Notes: a model not told the origin generated them from the letters alone. Shown: positions 34,959-45,250, counted from the stretch's first letter. The stretch: 64,000 bases of DNA from Lactobacillus jensenii DSM 20557 (GCF_001436455.1 NZ_AYYU01000005.1:1-64000), one strand, 5' to 3'. Numbers and translations are program-made.

Positions 34959-35659
34959 TATTCTTCCCCCTCATAAAAGCCTTGATAGAAATCTTCAATA
35001 CTAGTATTTTCACTTCTAATTTGATCGGCGCTTTGATGAGTTAAAATTCTATTATCCTTCAAGATAATTACTTCATCTAATAGAGTAGCAATTTCATTAA
35101 CAAAATGATCCGAAATCAAAATAGTGGCCTTATCATCTTTCCATAAGATAATAGAATTGATAATCTTCTTTCTTGCCATTGGATCAATTCCAGAAAATGG
35201 TTCATCTAAAAGATATAAGTCTGCTTTTCTGGCAAATGTTAAGGCAATTACCAACTTTTCCCGCATCCCACGTGAAAGTTGTCCTAAACGCATATCGGGA
35301 GATAATTTCATAAATTCACGTAATTTAGTAAATTCCTCTAAATCAAAATCAGAATAAATAATTTCATAAAACTTGATTACGTATTTAATTTTGGTTGAAT
35401 CAGAAAAGCCTGTTAATTTATCAGTAAAAGCTAATTTAGCCTTTTTTTCTGCTTCACCAGTTTCACCAGCAACTTTGATGCTACCAGACCAGTTTTTTGC
35501 AACACCAGCAATACACCGCATCAAAGTAGTCTTACCGGCACCATTTTCACCTAATAAAGCAACAATTTTTCCCTGGGCAAGATCCAAGTTGATATTATCT
35601 AAAATTGTTTTTTGGTTCTTTTTATAAGTCAAATTGTGAATTTCTAAAGCCTTATTCAT
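34958..35659 (-). CDS. ABC transporter ATP-binding protein (YtrB-like)
   Basis: A 233-aa nucleotide-binding subunit: Walker A LLGENGAGKTTLMRC (about 34-48), signature LSRGMREKLVIAL, Walker B DLYLLDEPFSGIDPMARK and switch His in ISDHFVNE. The signature is LSRGM in place of LSGGQ, as in YtrB/YhcG-type subunits next to GntR regulators. One-base overlaps with both neighbours show a tightly coupled operon. Confidence 0.92.
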   Translation of the reverse strand: MNKALEIHNLTYKKNQKTILDNINLDLAQGKIVALLGENGAGKTTLMRCIAGVAKNWSGSIKVAGETGEAEKKAKLAFTDKLTGFSDSTKIKYVIKFYEIIYSDFDLEEFTKLREFMKLSPDMRLGQLSRGMREKLVIALTFARKADLYLLDEPFSGIDPMARKKIINSIILWKDDKATILISDHFVNEIATLLDEVIILKDNRILTHQSADQIRSENTSIEDFYQGFYEGEE

Positions 35660-36027
35660 TATTTTTCTCCTAAATTCTCTAAATAGTTTGATAACGTTGG
35701 AATAAGTTCATCATTTTTTACACCTAAACGATGCATATTTTCCACAAAATCATCTAATTCACGTGTCAGAAGCTCTTTTTTGGTCTTTTCCAAAAGCGCA
35801 GTATCTTCAGTAACGAAATTACCTTCTCCACGCTTTGTAAATAAAATCCCTTGATTATTCATTTCTTGCAATGCTCGTTGAACAGTATTGACGTTAACAG
35901 TTAAGTCAACAGCTAACTGTCTAACGGATGGAATTCTTTGACCAGCTGGTAATTCTCCTTGTACTATTAGCCGATATAAATGCTGCTCAATTTGAATATA
36001 AATTGGCACATTATCTTTAAATTCCAT
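35659..36027 (-). CDS. GntR-family regulator, YtrA subfamily
   Basis: A 122-aa repressor: winged helix-turn-helix with PIYIQIEQHLYRLIVQGELPAGQRIPSVRQLA and VNVNTVQRALQEM (about 8-60), ending with a short helical dimerisation tail typical of the YtrA subfamily, which has no large effector domain. It is the first gene of the ABC cluster, with a promoter and dyad directly upstream, so autoregulation of the operon is likely. Ribosome site GAGGTGAG. Confidence 0.92.
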   Translation of the reverse strand: MEFKDNVPIYIQIEQHLYRLIVQGELPAGQRIPSVRQLAVDLTVNVNTVQRALQEMNNQGILFTKRGEGNFVTEDTALLEKTKKELLTRELDDFVENMHRLGVKNDELIPTLSNYLENLGEK

Positions 36028-36045
36028 ATTCTCACCTCATTTATT

Positions 36046-36098
36046 GTGCTAGCTATGTAATACACTGTTATATTATCTTAACTTATATTTTTTTGCAA
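36046..36098 (-). promoter_or_regulatory. Promoter and possible operator of the GntR-ABC operon
   Basis: Minus strand: -35 TTGCAA (36093-36098), 17-base spacer, -10 TAATAT (36070-36075). Just downstream is an imperfect dyad GTGTATTACATAGCTAGCAC (36046-36065), where a repressor would block transcription. The dyad as GntR site is inference. Confidence 0.5.
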
Positions 36099-36145
36099 GT
36101 AGATAGTTTATTTGTTTCACGAATTGTTATTAATCAACTTTTTCT

Positions 36146-36199
36146 AAAAAAATAAGCTAATAAATACCTATATATCAGTATTTATCAGCTATATTTTTT
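36146..36199 (-). terminator. Terminator downstream of pepT
   Basis: Long AT-rich hairpin: 36146-36167 pairs with 36178-36199 with few mismatches (AGCT and AATAAATAC arms), T run on the minus strand. The remaining bases to pepT (36200-36320) hold a second, spaced inverted repeat (TTAGTATT at 36205 and AATACTAA at 36263). Confidence 0.7.
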
Positions 36200-36320
36200 G
36201 TAAATTAGTATTAGTGAATAACTTTTCTTTAATTTTTCATTATCAAAAAAGCCCTATATACCAATACTAACAAATCAATTATTAAAACGAAGTAAAATAA
36301 TTTATATTATTTTTGTTTCA

Positions 36321-37559
36321 CTACTTGCTTCTTTCTGCATGAAGTTGCGCCATTTTAATCATAACATCAACAGCTTTCCACATTGATTCAAGCACTGTGT
36401 ATTCAAAACGACCGTGCATGTTTTCTTCACCAGCAAACAAGTTTGGACATGGAAGGCCCATGTAAGTTAATTGTGAACCATCTGTACCACCACGAACTGG
36501 ATCTTCGTTAATTGTCAAACCTTCAGCCTTATATGCGTCACGAGCTAAATCTACAACTTCCATGTGCTTTTTAAGTTCGTCGGCCATGTTGTAGTATTGG
36601 TCCCACATCTTAAGTTTAAGTCTTTCTTCCCCGAATTCATCATTCATCTTTTTAACGATTGATTTTACCAAGTTCTTACGAGCTTCTAGACCATCACGTT
36701 CAAAGTCACGAATAATGTAGTCAAGATGAGCATGATCAACTGTTCCTTGGAAGTTCATTAAGTGGTAGAAGCCTTCTCTACCCTCAGTTTGTTCAGGAAC
36801 TTCATTTTTTGGAAGCGCATTTTGGAAATTGATACCCACTTGAATTGCGTTAATCATTTGACCCTTGGCAACAGCTGGGTGAACATTAACACCTTGAATA
36901 TCAAGGCCAAATTGAGCTGCAGAGAAAGTTCCCCAGTCAAGCTTACCAGGAGCTTCACCATCAACAGTATAAGCAAAATCAGCTCCAAAGTCTTCAACGT
37001 CGAAATGTCCAGCACCAGTACCAATTTCTTCATCCGGAGTAAAGCCTAAACGAATACGGCCATGCTTAATTTCAGGATGGGCTAGTAAGTATTCTGCAAA
37101 GGTTACTAATTCGCTGACACCACACTTGTCATCCCCACCAAGTAACGTATCACCTGAAGCAGAAATAATGGTTTGACCCTTATATTTCTTCATATTAGGG
37201 AAAACAGCAGGATCTAAGTAAAATTCACTGTCACCTAGTTGAATTTTACTTTCACCATCATAGTTTTCTACAATTTGTGGCTTAATATTTTCACTATTAA
37301 AGTCCGCAGTATCGCAGTGTGCCAAAAAGCCCATTACTGGCATGTCATAGTCGACATTTGATGGGATTTCAGCAATTAAAACGCCAGCTTTTTCATTGTA
37401 GTGAATGTCCGAAAGCCCTAATTCTTCTAAGTCCTTCTTAATAATCATTTGGAAATCAACTTCACGTTGAGTAGATGGGAAACGATCAGCATGCTCATCA
37501 GAGCGTGAGTTAATTTTAACGTATTTCAAAAAACGAGGTAGTAAAGTTGGATATTCCAT
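36321..37559 (-). CDS. pepT: Peptidase T (tripeptide aminopeptidase)
   Basis: M20B zinc aminopeptidase, 412 aa, releasing the N-terminal residue from tripeptides during peptide use. Metal and active-site signatures: GFLAHCDTADF (His and Asp), SGDTLLGGDDKCGVSE (bridging Asp), FTPDEEIGTGAGHFD (Glu-Glu pair), VDGEAPG and the C-terminal RGGTDGSQLTYMGLPCPNLFAG. Lies 16 bases after nif3, so probably read with trmK-nif3. A hairpin terminator follows. Confidence 0.97.
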   Translation of the reverse strand: MEYPTLLPRFLKYVKINSRSDEHADRFPSTQREVDFQMIIKKDLEELGLSDIHYNEKAGVLIAEIPSNVDYDMPVMGFLAHCDTADFNSENIKPQIVENYDGESKIQLGDSEFYLDPAVFPNMKKYKGQTIISASGDTLLGGDDKCGVSELVTFAEYLLAHPEIKHGRIRLGFTPDEEIGTGAGHFDVEDFGADFAYTVDGEAPGKLDWGTFSAAQFGLDIQGVNVHPAVAKGQMINAIQVGINFQNALPKNEVPEQTEGREGFYHLMNFQGTVDHAHLDYIIRDFERDGLEARKNLVKSIVKKMNDEFGEERLKLKMWDQYYNMADELKKHMEVVDLARDAYKAEGLTINEDPVRGGTDGSQLTYMGLPCPNLFAGEENMHGRFEYTVLESMWKAVDVMIKMAQLHAERSK

Positions 37560-37575
37560 AATTATTTCTTCTTTC

Positions 37576-38373
37576 TTACATTAAATCTTGGAATGGATCA
37601 GTTGATTCTTGTGAGACAATAATTTCAACTGGCCACTTTTCATCAGCCTTAAAATCATTTAAAATTTCAGCACATTTGGTCTTAAACAGACTCTCTGTGT
37701 AATGGCCTGGATCTACAACAGTTAAGCCACTTGAAATCATATCATGGCCAACATGGTAGTAAACATCTCCAGTAATATATGCATCCAAGTTATCCTTGAG
37801 TGCATCACGCCAGAACTTACCACCATCACCACACACAAAACCAACTGTTGATATCATTTTATCATTACTTGCTGTGATTAAGCGAACAAAATCAACATTC
37901 ATTTGCTTTTTGACGTAATAAGCAAAATCAATTGCCTTCAAAGGCTTGGGTAACTTACCCTTACGTCCAACAGCAATTCCGTCATCATCAATTGCAAATG
38001 GTTCAACATCAGTCAAGCCTAATTCTTCAGCTTGCCAGTCACTAGAACCATTTTCAGCTTTATCAGAATTGGTATGAATTGAATAAACAGTAATTCCATT
38101 TGCAATAATTTTGCCATACATCGCATTTTGGGGGTCACTGAAGTCTAAATTTCTAGCAGGTCTGAACATTACTGGGTGGTGAGAAATGATTAAGTCAACA
38201 CCCTTTTCAACTGCCTCATCTACTACATTTGGACGCACATCAAGTGTAGTCATAATTTTAGTAACTTCTGCATAAACTGAGCCAATTTGAAGCCCAACTG
38301 GGTCACCACTACTTGCAATATTTTCAGGAAAACGTTCATTCAATTTTGCAATAATGTCTTTAACTTTAGTCAT
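37576..38373 (-). CDS. Nif3-like dinuclear metal-centre protein (YqfO type)
   Basis: A 265-aa member of the Nif3/DUF34 family: VGLQIGS near the N-terminus, DLIISHHPVMFRP with the metal-binding His pair, YSIHTNSDKAENG, and the C-terminal DAYITGDVYYHVGHDMISSGLTVVDPGHYTES. It forms a hexamer with two metals per subunit. It is the short form without the central PII-like insert. Its precise role is unsettled (a GTP cyclohydrolase I-like function has been suggested). Overlaps trmK by 8 bases, the conserved trmK-nif3 pair. Confidence 0.92.
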   Translation of the reverse strand: MTKVKDIIAKLNERFPENIASSGDPVGLQIGSVYAEVTKIMTTLDVRPNVVDEAVEKGVDLIISHHPVMFRPARNLDFSDPQNAMYGKIIANGITVYSIHTNSDKAENGSSDWQAEELGLTDVEPFAIDDDGIAVGRKGKLPKPLKAIDFAYYVKKQMNVDFVRLITASNDKMISTVGFVCGDGGKFWRDALKDNLDAYITGDVYYHVGHDMISSGLTVVDPGHYTESLFKTKCAEILNDFKADEKWPVEIIVSQESTDPFQDLM

Positions 38374-39055
38374 TTGTTAGCTCTCCTTCAATAAACTTAA
38401 TTCTTTGCTCTACTTCAGAAATACGAGTCATATCTTTATTTTTAGCCTTATTAAGATTAACCAAAAGCTGCTTTTGGTAGGCAAGTTGGTTAGTCCACTT
38501 TTTGATAAAGACTGAATTCTTCTCTTTTAATAAAAATGGTCCAAATAAAATTTCTTTATCAGATAACTGATGCATCTTGTCAGTCAAAATAGCCTTAATT
38601 AGTTCATAAATATGACCAGCAGTATCAATAATTTCTTCTTGAATAATCTGATAATTATGCTCCATTAACCACTTTCTAACGCCTGGCTCGCCGATATTAG
38701 GTTCGAGGATTAAAGTAGGATAAAGTTCATCTTTTTCTTTAGCAGCTTCAAGTAAGTCGGTCATTAACTTACCACCCATACCTGCAATTACAACTGTTTC
38801 AATTTTATCTTCAGGCTTAATTGTTTCTAAGCCACTACCAAGACGAGTTTGAATTTGGTTGCTTAATCCTGCTTCAAGAATGTCTGTTTTGGCATTGTCT
38901 AAAGGCCCTTTGGCAACATCTGAAGCAATCGCAAATTGGATCTTTCCTGATTTAACTAAATCAATTGGCAAATATGCATGATCTGTACCAATATCAGCTA
39001 AACGTGTATTTTCGTCTACCATTGCCGCTAAATGGGCAAGTCTTGTTTCAAGCAT
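38366..39055 (-). CDS. trmK: tRNA (adenine22-N1)-methyltransferase
   Basis: A 229-aa SAM enzyme making m1A22 in tRNA. The N-terminal RLAHLAAMVDENTRLADIGTDHAYLPIDL contains SAM motif I, TVVIAGMGGKLM is a family signature, and LILEPNIGEPGVRKWL follows. A C-terminal coiled coil binds tRNA. The start ATG 39055 follows GGAGGGA. Located beside rpoD, as in B. subtilis (sigA-yqfN-yqfO). Confidence 0.93.
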   Translation of the reverse strand: MLETRLAHLAAMVDENTRLADIGTDHAYLPIDLVKSGKIQFAIASDVAKGPLDNAKTDILEAGLSNQIQTRLGSGLETIKPEDKIETVVIAGMGGKLMTDLLEAAKEKDELYPTLILEPNIGEPGVRKWLMEHNYQIIQEEIIDTAGHIYELIKAILTDKMHQLSDKEILFGPFLLKEKNSVFIKKWTNQLAYQKQLLVNLNKAKNKDMTRISEVEQRIKFIEGELTND

Positions 39056-39084
39056 GGCATTCCCTCCTATTTATTGATTGTATC

Positions 39085-39110
39085 AAAAAAGCCCCGATAA
39101 GGGGCTTTTT
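39085..39110 (-). terminator. Terminator of rpoD
   Basis: Perfect stem AAAAAGCCCC/GGGGCTTTTT with loop GATAA, 8 bases beyond the rpoD stop. Confidence 0.92.
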
Positions 39111-39117
39111 ATTTCGC

Positions 39118-40212
39118 TTAGTCTAAGAAATCTTTTAATTGGTTTGATCTACTTGGGTGACGTAGTTTACGTAAAGCTTTTGCTTCAATCTGACGAATAC
39201 GTTCACGAGTAACACCAAATACTTTACCAACTTCTTCCAAAGTTCTAGTTCGACCATCATCAAGTCCAAAACGTAAACGAAGCACATTTTCTTCACGATC
39301 AGTCAAAGTATCTAAAACTTCTTCAAGTTGTTCCTTAAGCATTTCATATGATGCATGTTGTTCAGGACTAGTAGCGTCTTTATCTTCGATAAAGTCACCT
39401 AAGTGTGAATCATCTTCTTCACCAATTGGTGTTTCAAGTGAGACAGGTTCTTGAGCAATCTTCAAGATGTCACGAACCTTATCAGTTCCCATATCCATTT
39501 CAGCACCAATTTCTTCTGGCGTTGGTTCACGTCCTAAATCTTGTAAAAGTTGACGTTGAATTCTAATTAACTTGTTGATAGTTTCAACCATGTGAACTGG
39601 AATTCTGATTGTTCTTGCTTGGTCAGCAATTGCACGAGTAATTGCTTGACGAATCCACCAAGTTGCATAAGTAGAAAACTTAAAACCAAGTTTATAGTTA
39701 AACTTATCAACGGCCTTCATCAACCCCATATTTCCTTCTTGAATCAAGTCAAGGAATTGCATTCCACGTCCTACATAACGTTTTGCAATTGAAACAACCA
39801 ATCTCAAGTTGGCTTCAGCAAGTTCTTGCTTGGCTTCTTCATCACCATCTTGAATTCGCTTAGCAAGAGTAATTTCTTCATCAGCATTCAAAAGAGGAAC
39901 TCGACCAATTTCTTTTAAGTACATTCTAACTGGGTCATTCATCCGAACACTTGCAGGTGCAGATAAATCTTTGAGTTCTTCTTTTTCAACATCTTTTTGT
40001 TTCTTTAAGGCTAAGTTTGATGGGTCACCGTTTGCATCAACGATACTGATTCCATTATCTTCAAATTCTTGAACCAGTTGGTCAACAGCCTTGCCTTCAA
40101 GCTTGTATGGCTTGATTAACTTTTCAGTAAAGTCGGTTTCAGTAATCTCTTTACTCTTTTTGACTTCTTTGACAAGTTCTTTAACTTTTTTGTCTAAAGT
40201 CATGTCTGCCAT
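39118..40212 (-). CDS. rpoD: RNA polymerase primary sigma factor SigA
   Basis: A 364-aa group 1 sigma-70 factor. Region 1.2 is [16 protein letters not shown], region 2 is [36 protein letters not shown] then [19 protein letters not shown] (recognises -10), region 3 has HMVETINKL, and region 4.2 is [32 protein letters not shown] (recognises -35). The short N-terminus is normal for Firmicutes. It starts 12 bases after dnaG, the dnaG-rpoD core of the macromolecular synthesis operon. Confidence 0.98.
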   Translation of the reverse strand: MADMTLDKKVKELVKEVKKSKEITETDFTEKLIKPYKLEGKAVDQLVQEFEDNGISIVDANGDPSNLALKKQKDVEKEELKDLSAPASVRMNDPVRMYLKEIGRVPLLNADEEITLAKRIQDGDEEAKQELAEANLRLVVSIAKRYVGRGMQFLDLIQEGNMGLMKAVDKFNYKLGFKFSTYATWWIRQAITRAIADQARTIRIPVHMVETINKLIRIQRQLLQDLGREPTPEEIGAEMDMGTDKVRDILKIAQEPVSLETPIGEEDDSHLGDFIEDKDATSPEQHASYEMLKEQLEEVLDTLTDREENVLRLRFGLDDGRTRTLEEVGKVFGVTRERIRQIEAKALRKLRHPSRSNQLKDFLD

Positions 40213-40224
40213 TAATTAGCCTCC

Positions 40225-42012
40225 CTAATTGTTATTGCGTTTTGCATTAATGATCATCTCTAAAGTCTTAAGAACCTGATCTTCATCTTGTCTGCGTTGT
40301 GCATCTTGCAACTGCATTTGTAAGTTGCTAATTTTCCGCTGATTATCAAGTCTCTTAAGTGATGCCAATAAACCATCAACTTCTTCTTTAGAAAAGTCTT
40401 CTGGCATTGTCATCATTTCCATGTTATCTATTATACCCTTTAAATCATCAGGAATAAAATCATAGAAACTGTTAATTGTAGCATTATCATGTGTTTCTTC
40501 AAAATCAAGCCAAGATTCTGCTAACTTAGCATAATTTTCGTCTGGAAAAAGGAAGTGTAAGCCTAATAAATAATTTCTAACTTTTTCAGAATGAACAAAT
40601 AAATACAACAAACGTACAAGTGCTGGATTAGTATTATGCAGAGTTGCCACTTGGGTCTTACTTTGTTCTTCTGGTTCAAAATTATATTGTTTTTTTCTTC
40701 TTTCAGCTACACGAAGTCTTCGCCCTTCTCGCAGCAAGCTAACCTTCAACGAGTCTTCAGAAACTCCTACTTTTTTGGCAAGTTTCGTCACATAAAGGTC
40801 TCGTTCAACGGGATTAGTTAGTGGAGCTATTAGCTTAATCGCCTCATCCAAATAAGCTAATTTTTCACGGTCATTTGAAAAATTATACTTTAATTCCAAT
40901 CGTTTTAAGAAAAAGTCAGTTGGAGTAATTGCCCCTTTAACTTCATCTTGATAACGCTCAGGGCCATATTTCTTTACATACTCATCAGGGTCAAGCCCTT
41001 CTGGTAATGAAACTACACCAACTTGAAAGCCACCAATTGTTTCAAACATATGACTTGCTCTCTCAATTGCGTGTTGTCCAGGTTCATCACCATCGTAATT
41101 AATTATAATATTGCGACTGATTCGCTTAAGTAAATACACCTGATCATCTGTTAAACTAGTTCCCATCGATGCAATCCCTGTCTTAATTCCAGCCTTATAG
41201 GCTGCAATTACATCCATGTATCCTTCATATAAGACAAGGTGCTTTTCGGTCCGAACGGCTTTTTTCGCTTCTTTTAAATGAAATAGGACTTTAGATTTAT
41301 TAAAAATCTCTGTTTCTGGACTATTTAAATATTTGGCTAATTCTTTATTATTGGAAATTCTTCGACCTGAAAAGCCAACAATATATCCTACTTCATCTGC
41401 TAAAGGAAACATTAAACGATCACGAAAACGGTCAAAAAGCTGTCCGCTTTCATTTTGAGAAAAGAGCCCACTTTTAGCGAGCACTGTATCATCGTATCCT
41501 TTACCACGTAAGAAAGTTAACAATAAATGATCACTATTTGGTGCATACCCAATTTGGAAATGTTCAAGTAAGTCTTCAGATAACTCGCGCTCTTTTGCAT
41601 AATTGAGAGCCCGTTCACCAGCCTTACTAGTTAACAAAACTTGATGGAAAAACTCGCAAGCATCTTGGTGAACTTTCTTTAAAGGGCTTAAAGGTTTCGC
41701 CTCTGATTGGTAGCTACTTGGCATTGCTAAGTTAGCCATTTTTGCTACTTCAGCAACAGCCTCCGGAAAGCTTAAGCTTTCCTTATATTGCATAAAACTA
41801 AAGACATTACCACCTTTACCACAACCAAAACACTTGAAAAATTGCTTATCTTCACTAACAGTAAATGAAGGAGTCTTTTCTTGGTGAAAAGGACAAAGGC
41901 CTACATAGTCTTTGCCCCTTTTTTCTAGTGACACATATTGACTTATTACATCAACTATATTGATGCCATTTCGTACCTCATTGATAAAATCTTCTGGGAT
42001 TCGTCCAGCCAA
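40225..42012 (-). CDS. dnaG: DNA primase
   Basis: Makes RNA primers for replication, 595 aa. The zinc-binding domain has CPFHQEKTPSF and CFGCGKGGN. The TOPRIM core has LVLYEGYMDVIAAYKAG and NYDGDEPGQHAI with the catalytic acidic residues, and a C-terminal helical part binds the helicase. TTG 42012 is preferred to GTG 42030: GAGGTGAT lies 4 bases before it, and it gives the family-like N-terminus MAGRIPEDFINEVRNG. It follows glyS by 50 bases without a visible terminator, though TATAAA in that gap may be a local -10. Confidence 0.95.
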   Translation of the reverse strand: MAGRIPEDFINEVRNGINIVDVISQYVSLEKRGKDYVGLCPFHQEKTPSFTVSEDKQFFKCFGCGKGGNVFSFMQYKESLSFPEAVAEVAKMANLAMPSSYQSEAKPLSPLKKVHQDACEFFHQVLLTSKAGERALNYAKERELSEDLLEHFQIGYAPNSDHLLLTFLRGKGYDDTVLAKSGLFSQNESGQLFDRFRDRLMFPLADEVGYIVGFSGRRISNNKELAKYLNSPETEIFNKSKVLFHLKEAKKAVRTEKHLVLYEGYMDVIAAYKAGIKTGIASMGTSLTDDQVYLLKRISRNIIINYDGDEPGQHAIERASHMFETIGGFQVGVVSLPEGLDPDEYVKKYGPERYQDEVKGAITPTDFFLKRLELKYNFSNDREKLAYLDEAIKLIAPLTNPVERDLYVTKLAKKVGVSEDSLKVSLLREGRRLRVAERRKKQYNFEPEEQSKTQVATLHNTNPALVRLLYLFVHSEKVRNYLLGLHFLFPDENYAKLAESWLDFEETHDNATINSFYDFIPDDLKGIIDNMEMMTMPEDFSKEEVDGLLASLKRLDNQRKISNLQMQLQDAQRRQDEDQVLKTLEMIINAKRNNN

Positions 42013-42062
42013 TTGTATCACCTCTTTCACTAGACTTGTCTTTATTTTATAACAAAATCAAT

Positions 42063-44135
42063 TTACTTAATAACCAACTTACTCAATGCACCTAAGCGAG
42101 TAGCTAATTCATTGATTTGACTCAATTGAGCCAAGCGGTTATTCTTAACTGCTTCATCTTTGGCCATAATCATATTAACTTCAAAGTAGCGATCAATTAC
42201 TTTTTGCATTGAAACAAATGCTTCATATAATTCAGTTAAGTTATCAATTGCTTGTAAGTTTTGACTAGCTAAATATAATTCATTTTCAGAATTATCTTCA
42301 AATAAGTCACTCTTAACTACACTATCACCCTTATATTTTGCCTTCTTCAAAATATTTTCAATTCTAATTAAACTTTCGACAACTGGCTTAAATTCAGGTG
42401 AATCATGATGAGCTTGCAAAACTTTAGCTGCAGCTAAAATTCGACTAGGATCTTTTTGACTTGAGTGAAGAACAGCATCAATTACATCATACTTGTAATT
42501 ATTAGTTTGTAAGAATTGCTTAATTCGATCACGAATAAAGAGTGAAATTTCTTCATCTTCTTGACTAGTCTTAGGCATTTTAGCCTTTGTTTTACCATCA
42601 AGAAGTTCAACCATTTTTGGTAAAGCCTTATCAATTGCTAGTGACCAATTTTCGTTAAGTAAAATTCTTACAATTCCATATGCGTATCTTCTAAGTGCAT
42701 ATGGGTCATTTGAAGAAGTTGGAATCATACCAGCAGCAAAGAAAGTAATAATATTATCAAATTTATCTGCAACTGACAATAATGCTCCTACTTCACTAGT
42801 TGGTAATTCTCCTTCAGCTGTGAGTGGCATGTAATGCTCTTTAATTGCAAGAGCAACATCTTTATTTTCACCAGCAAGTTCAGCATAATGCATTCCCATT
42901 ACACCTTGAAGTTCAGCAAATTCACCAACCATTTGAGTAACTAAGTCAAACTTGTAAAGTTCACTAGCACGATCAAAGTTTTTAATTACTTCATCACTTA
43001 GGCCAAATTTCTTTGCAAGGTATTCACCAATAATGCGAACACGAATAAGTTTTTCAGCCATTGAGCCAATTTTATCGTGGAATGAAACTTTATCAAGTCT
43101 TGAAACGAAGTGACTAAGAGGATATTTCTTATCTTCGTCATAGAAGAATTTTGCATCATCTAAACGTGCAACTAATACCTTTTCATTTCCACTGATAACA
43201 TTTTCAAGAAATTCCTTATTACCATTACGAACTGAGATAAAGTGGTTAATCAACTTGCCATCTTGATCATAAACTTCGAAGTATCTTTGATTATCTTTCA
43301 TTGATGTAATCAAAACTTCATCTGGAATATTTAGATAACTTTCATCAAAACTACCAGCAAATACAGTTGGATATTCAACCAAGTTAGTAACTTCCTCTAG
43401 TAAGCTAGCATCTAACTTAACCTTCCAATTATTTTCAGCAACTAATTGGTCGATTTGGTTGACTATCATTGTCTTACGTTCTGCTGCATCAGCAATAACA
43501 AATTGGCTCTTCAAAGCTTCTTCATAATCATCACTGTTTGCCAAAATAACGCTGTCACCTAAGAAGCGGTGGCCCATAGTCTTACGACCAGCAGTAATAT
43601 CTAAAATTTTAACAGGAACAACTTCACTGCCAAATAATGACACTAACCAGTGAATTGGACGAACAAATTCAAAGTCATTGCTGCCCCAACGCATCTTTGT
43701 AGGGAAAGTCATGGCCTTAATAATATCGCTCATCCCTAATAAGATATCTGTTGCAAGCTTACCAGCTTTTTGAACATGAACATAAGCATATTCAGTGCCC
43801 TTTAAGTCTTCAAAGTAGATATCATCAGTAGTCATACCTTGGCCACGGACGAAGCCTTGTGCTGCTTTAGTAAAATTACCTTCACTATCTAAGGCAATCT
43901 TCTTTGCAGGACCTTTTTTAACTTCATCAATATCTGCTTGCTTTTCAGCTAAGTCTTGAACCAAAATTGTCAAACGACGAGGAGTTGAAAAAGTCTTAAT
44001 TGCCTTAAATTCCAAGCCATTATCCTTCAAGAACTTGCTAGTACGATCTGCTAATTGCTTTACACTTCTAGAAACAACATGAGCTGGCATTTCTTCAGTG
44101 CCAATTTCAAATAAATAATCTTTAGTCATTTTCAC
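42063..44135 (-). CDS. glyS: Glycyl-tRNA synthetase beta subunit
   Basis: A 690-aa subunit of the heterotetrameric bacterial GlyRS, carrying tRNA recognition and the HD-like and anticodon-binding domains. N-terminal [36 protein letters not shown] and [16 protein letters not shown] are family signatures. Its ATG lies 14 bases inside glyQ. Expression is presumably set by the T-box ahead of glyQ. Confidence 0.97.
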   Translation of the reverse strand: MKMTKDYLFEIGTEEMPAHVVSRSVKQLADRTSKFLKDNGLEFKAIKTFSTPRRLTILVQDLAEKQADIDEVKKGPAKKIALDSEGNFTKAAQGFVRGQGMTTDDIYFEDLKGTEYAYVHVQKAGKLATDILLGMSDIIKAMTFPTKMRWGSNDFEFVRPIHWLVSLFGSEVVPVKILDITAGRKTMGHRFLGDSVILANSDDYEEALKSQFVIADAAERKTMIVNQIDQLVAENNWKVKLDASLLEEVTNLVEYPTVFAGSFDESYLNIPDEVLITSMKDNQRYFEVYDQDGKLINHFISVRNGNKEFLENVISGNEKVLVARLDDAKFFYDEDKKYPLSHFVSRLDKVSFHDKIGSMAEKLIRVRIIGEYLAKKFGLSDEVIKNFDRASELYKFDLVTQMVGEFAELQGVMGMHYAELAGENKDVALAIKEHYMPLTAEGELPTSEVGALLSVADKFDNIITFFAAGMIPTSSNDPYALRRYAYGIVRILLNENWSLAIDKALPKMVELLDGKTKAKMPKTSQEDEEISLFIRDRIKQFLQTNNYKYDVIDAVLHSSQKDPSRILAAAKVLQAHHDSPEFKPVVESLIRIENILKKAKYKGDSVVKSDLFEDNSENELYLASQNLQAIDNLTELYEAFVSMQKVIDRYFEVNMIMAKDEAVKNNRLAQLSQINELATRLGALSKLVIK

Positions 44136-45039
44136 TCTCCGCCTTTTCTACTTCTGCGCTCTTAAGTAAAGGGAATCCTCTCTTTTCACGTTCTTCAACA
44201 AAGCATTGAGCAACTTCATGGGCCATATTTCTAATTCTTGCTAAGTAACCAGCTCTTTCAGTAACAGAAACAGCACCACGCGCATCAAGCAAGTTGAATG
44301 TGTGACTACACTTCAAAATGTAGTCATATGCTGGGTGAACTAAGTTCTTGCCAAGTAATTCTTTTGCAGTTGCTTCATATGTATCAAAGAATTGTAATAA
44401 TTCTTCTTGATTACTTTCTTCAAAGGCATACTTAGAATGTTCATATTCTGGTTCTTTAAAGATATCACGATATAAAATTCCATTACCCCATTCAAGGTCA
44501 AACACACTGTTAACATCTTGAATATATGAAGCTAATCTTTCAACACCGTATGTAATTTCACTCATAGTTGGCTTAACATCTAATTCACCAACAACTTGGA
44601 AGTAAGTAAATTGTGAAACTTCCATTCCATCAAGCCAAACTTCCCAACCAACACCGGCACAACCCATTGATGGGTTTTCCCAGTTATCTTCAACGAAACG
44701 AATATCATGTTCAAGTGGTTCAATCCCCAAAACACGAAGACTATCTAAATAGTATTGTTGAATGTCAATTGGAGCAGGCTTAATAACTGCTTGGAATTGG
44801 TGGTGTTGGAATAACCGATTAGGGTTGTCACCGTATCTACCATCAGCAGGTCTTCTTGATGGTTCAACATAACATGCTGCCCAAGGTTCTGGACCTACTG
44901 CACGTAAAAAAGTATAAGGGCTCATAGTCCCTGCCCCTTTTTCAACATCGTAAGAAGGCATAATCATGCAACCTTTAGAAGCCCAAAATTGTTCTAATTT
45001 AAAAATCATATCTTGGACATTTAATTTCTTATTTGTCAT
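44122..45039 (-). CDS. glyQ: Glycyl-tRNA synthetase alpha subunit
   Basis: A 305-aa class II catalytic subunit. [30 protein letters not shown] and [35 protein letters not shown] cover motifs 1-2, and [13 protein letters not shown] is motif 3. Start ATG 45039 has GGAGG upstream. Preceded by a T-box leader; overlaps glyS by 14 bases. Confidence 0.97.
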   Translation of the reverse strand: MTNKKLNVQDMIFKLEQFWASKGCMIMPSYDVEKGAGTMSPYTFLRAVGPEPWAACYVEPSRRPADGRYGDNPNRLFQHHQFQAVIKPAPIDIQQYYLDSLRVLGIEPLEHDIRFVEDNWENPSMGCAGVGWEVWLDGMEVSQFTYFQVVGELDVKPTMSEITYGVERLASYIQDVNSVFDLEWGNGILYRDIFKEPEYEHSKYAFEESNQEELLQFFDTYEATAKELLGKNLVHPAYDYILKCSHTFNLLDARGAVSVTERAGYLARIRNMAHEVAQCFVEEREKRGFPLLKSAEVEKAESEND

Positions 45040-45061
45040 CTAATTTCCTCCTGTGCAAAGG

Positions 45062-45250
45062 CATAAAAAAAGCCTATGCAAAATTTTGCATAGGGACGAA
45101 TTAATCGCGGTTCCACCCTAATTCAGGAAGCTATCGTTTCCTGCGCTTAATTAAGTCGACTAGAGGTGCCTTTTCCTAGGTGCTCTCTCATCAAACAGCA
45201 CTCGCTTAACTAGTACTTTTCTTATCCTCATCTTTGTCAATATACTATGA
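45062..45250 (-). promoter_or_regulatory. T-box riboswitch (tRNA-Gly) upstream of glyQS
   Basis: On the minus strand the T-box core AGGGTGGAACCGCG (45106-45119) can pair with its 5' part as antiterminator. The competing terminator CCTATGCAAAATTTTGCATAGG plus T run is at 45065-45094. The short Stem I region contains AAAAGGCACCTCTAG, in which GGC (45168-45170) fits the glycine specifier position of known glyQS leaders. Uncharged tRNA-Gly should therefore favour read-through. Confidence 0.93.

Noticed and set aside
31817-36027. Bacteriocin production/immunity locus (CPBP protease plus ABC genes)
   Set aside because: No double-glycine leader peptide, peptidase-type exporter or sensor kinase seen; the GntR-ABC set fits a stress-response transporter better.
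45062-45250. tRNA gene ahead of glyQ
   Set aside because: The GC-richer folded sequence has the T-box consensus and a terminator but no tRNA cloverleaf.
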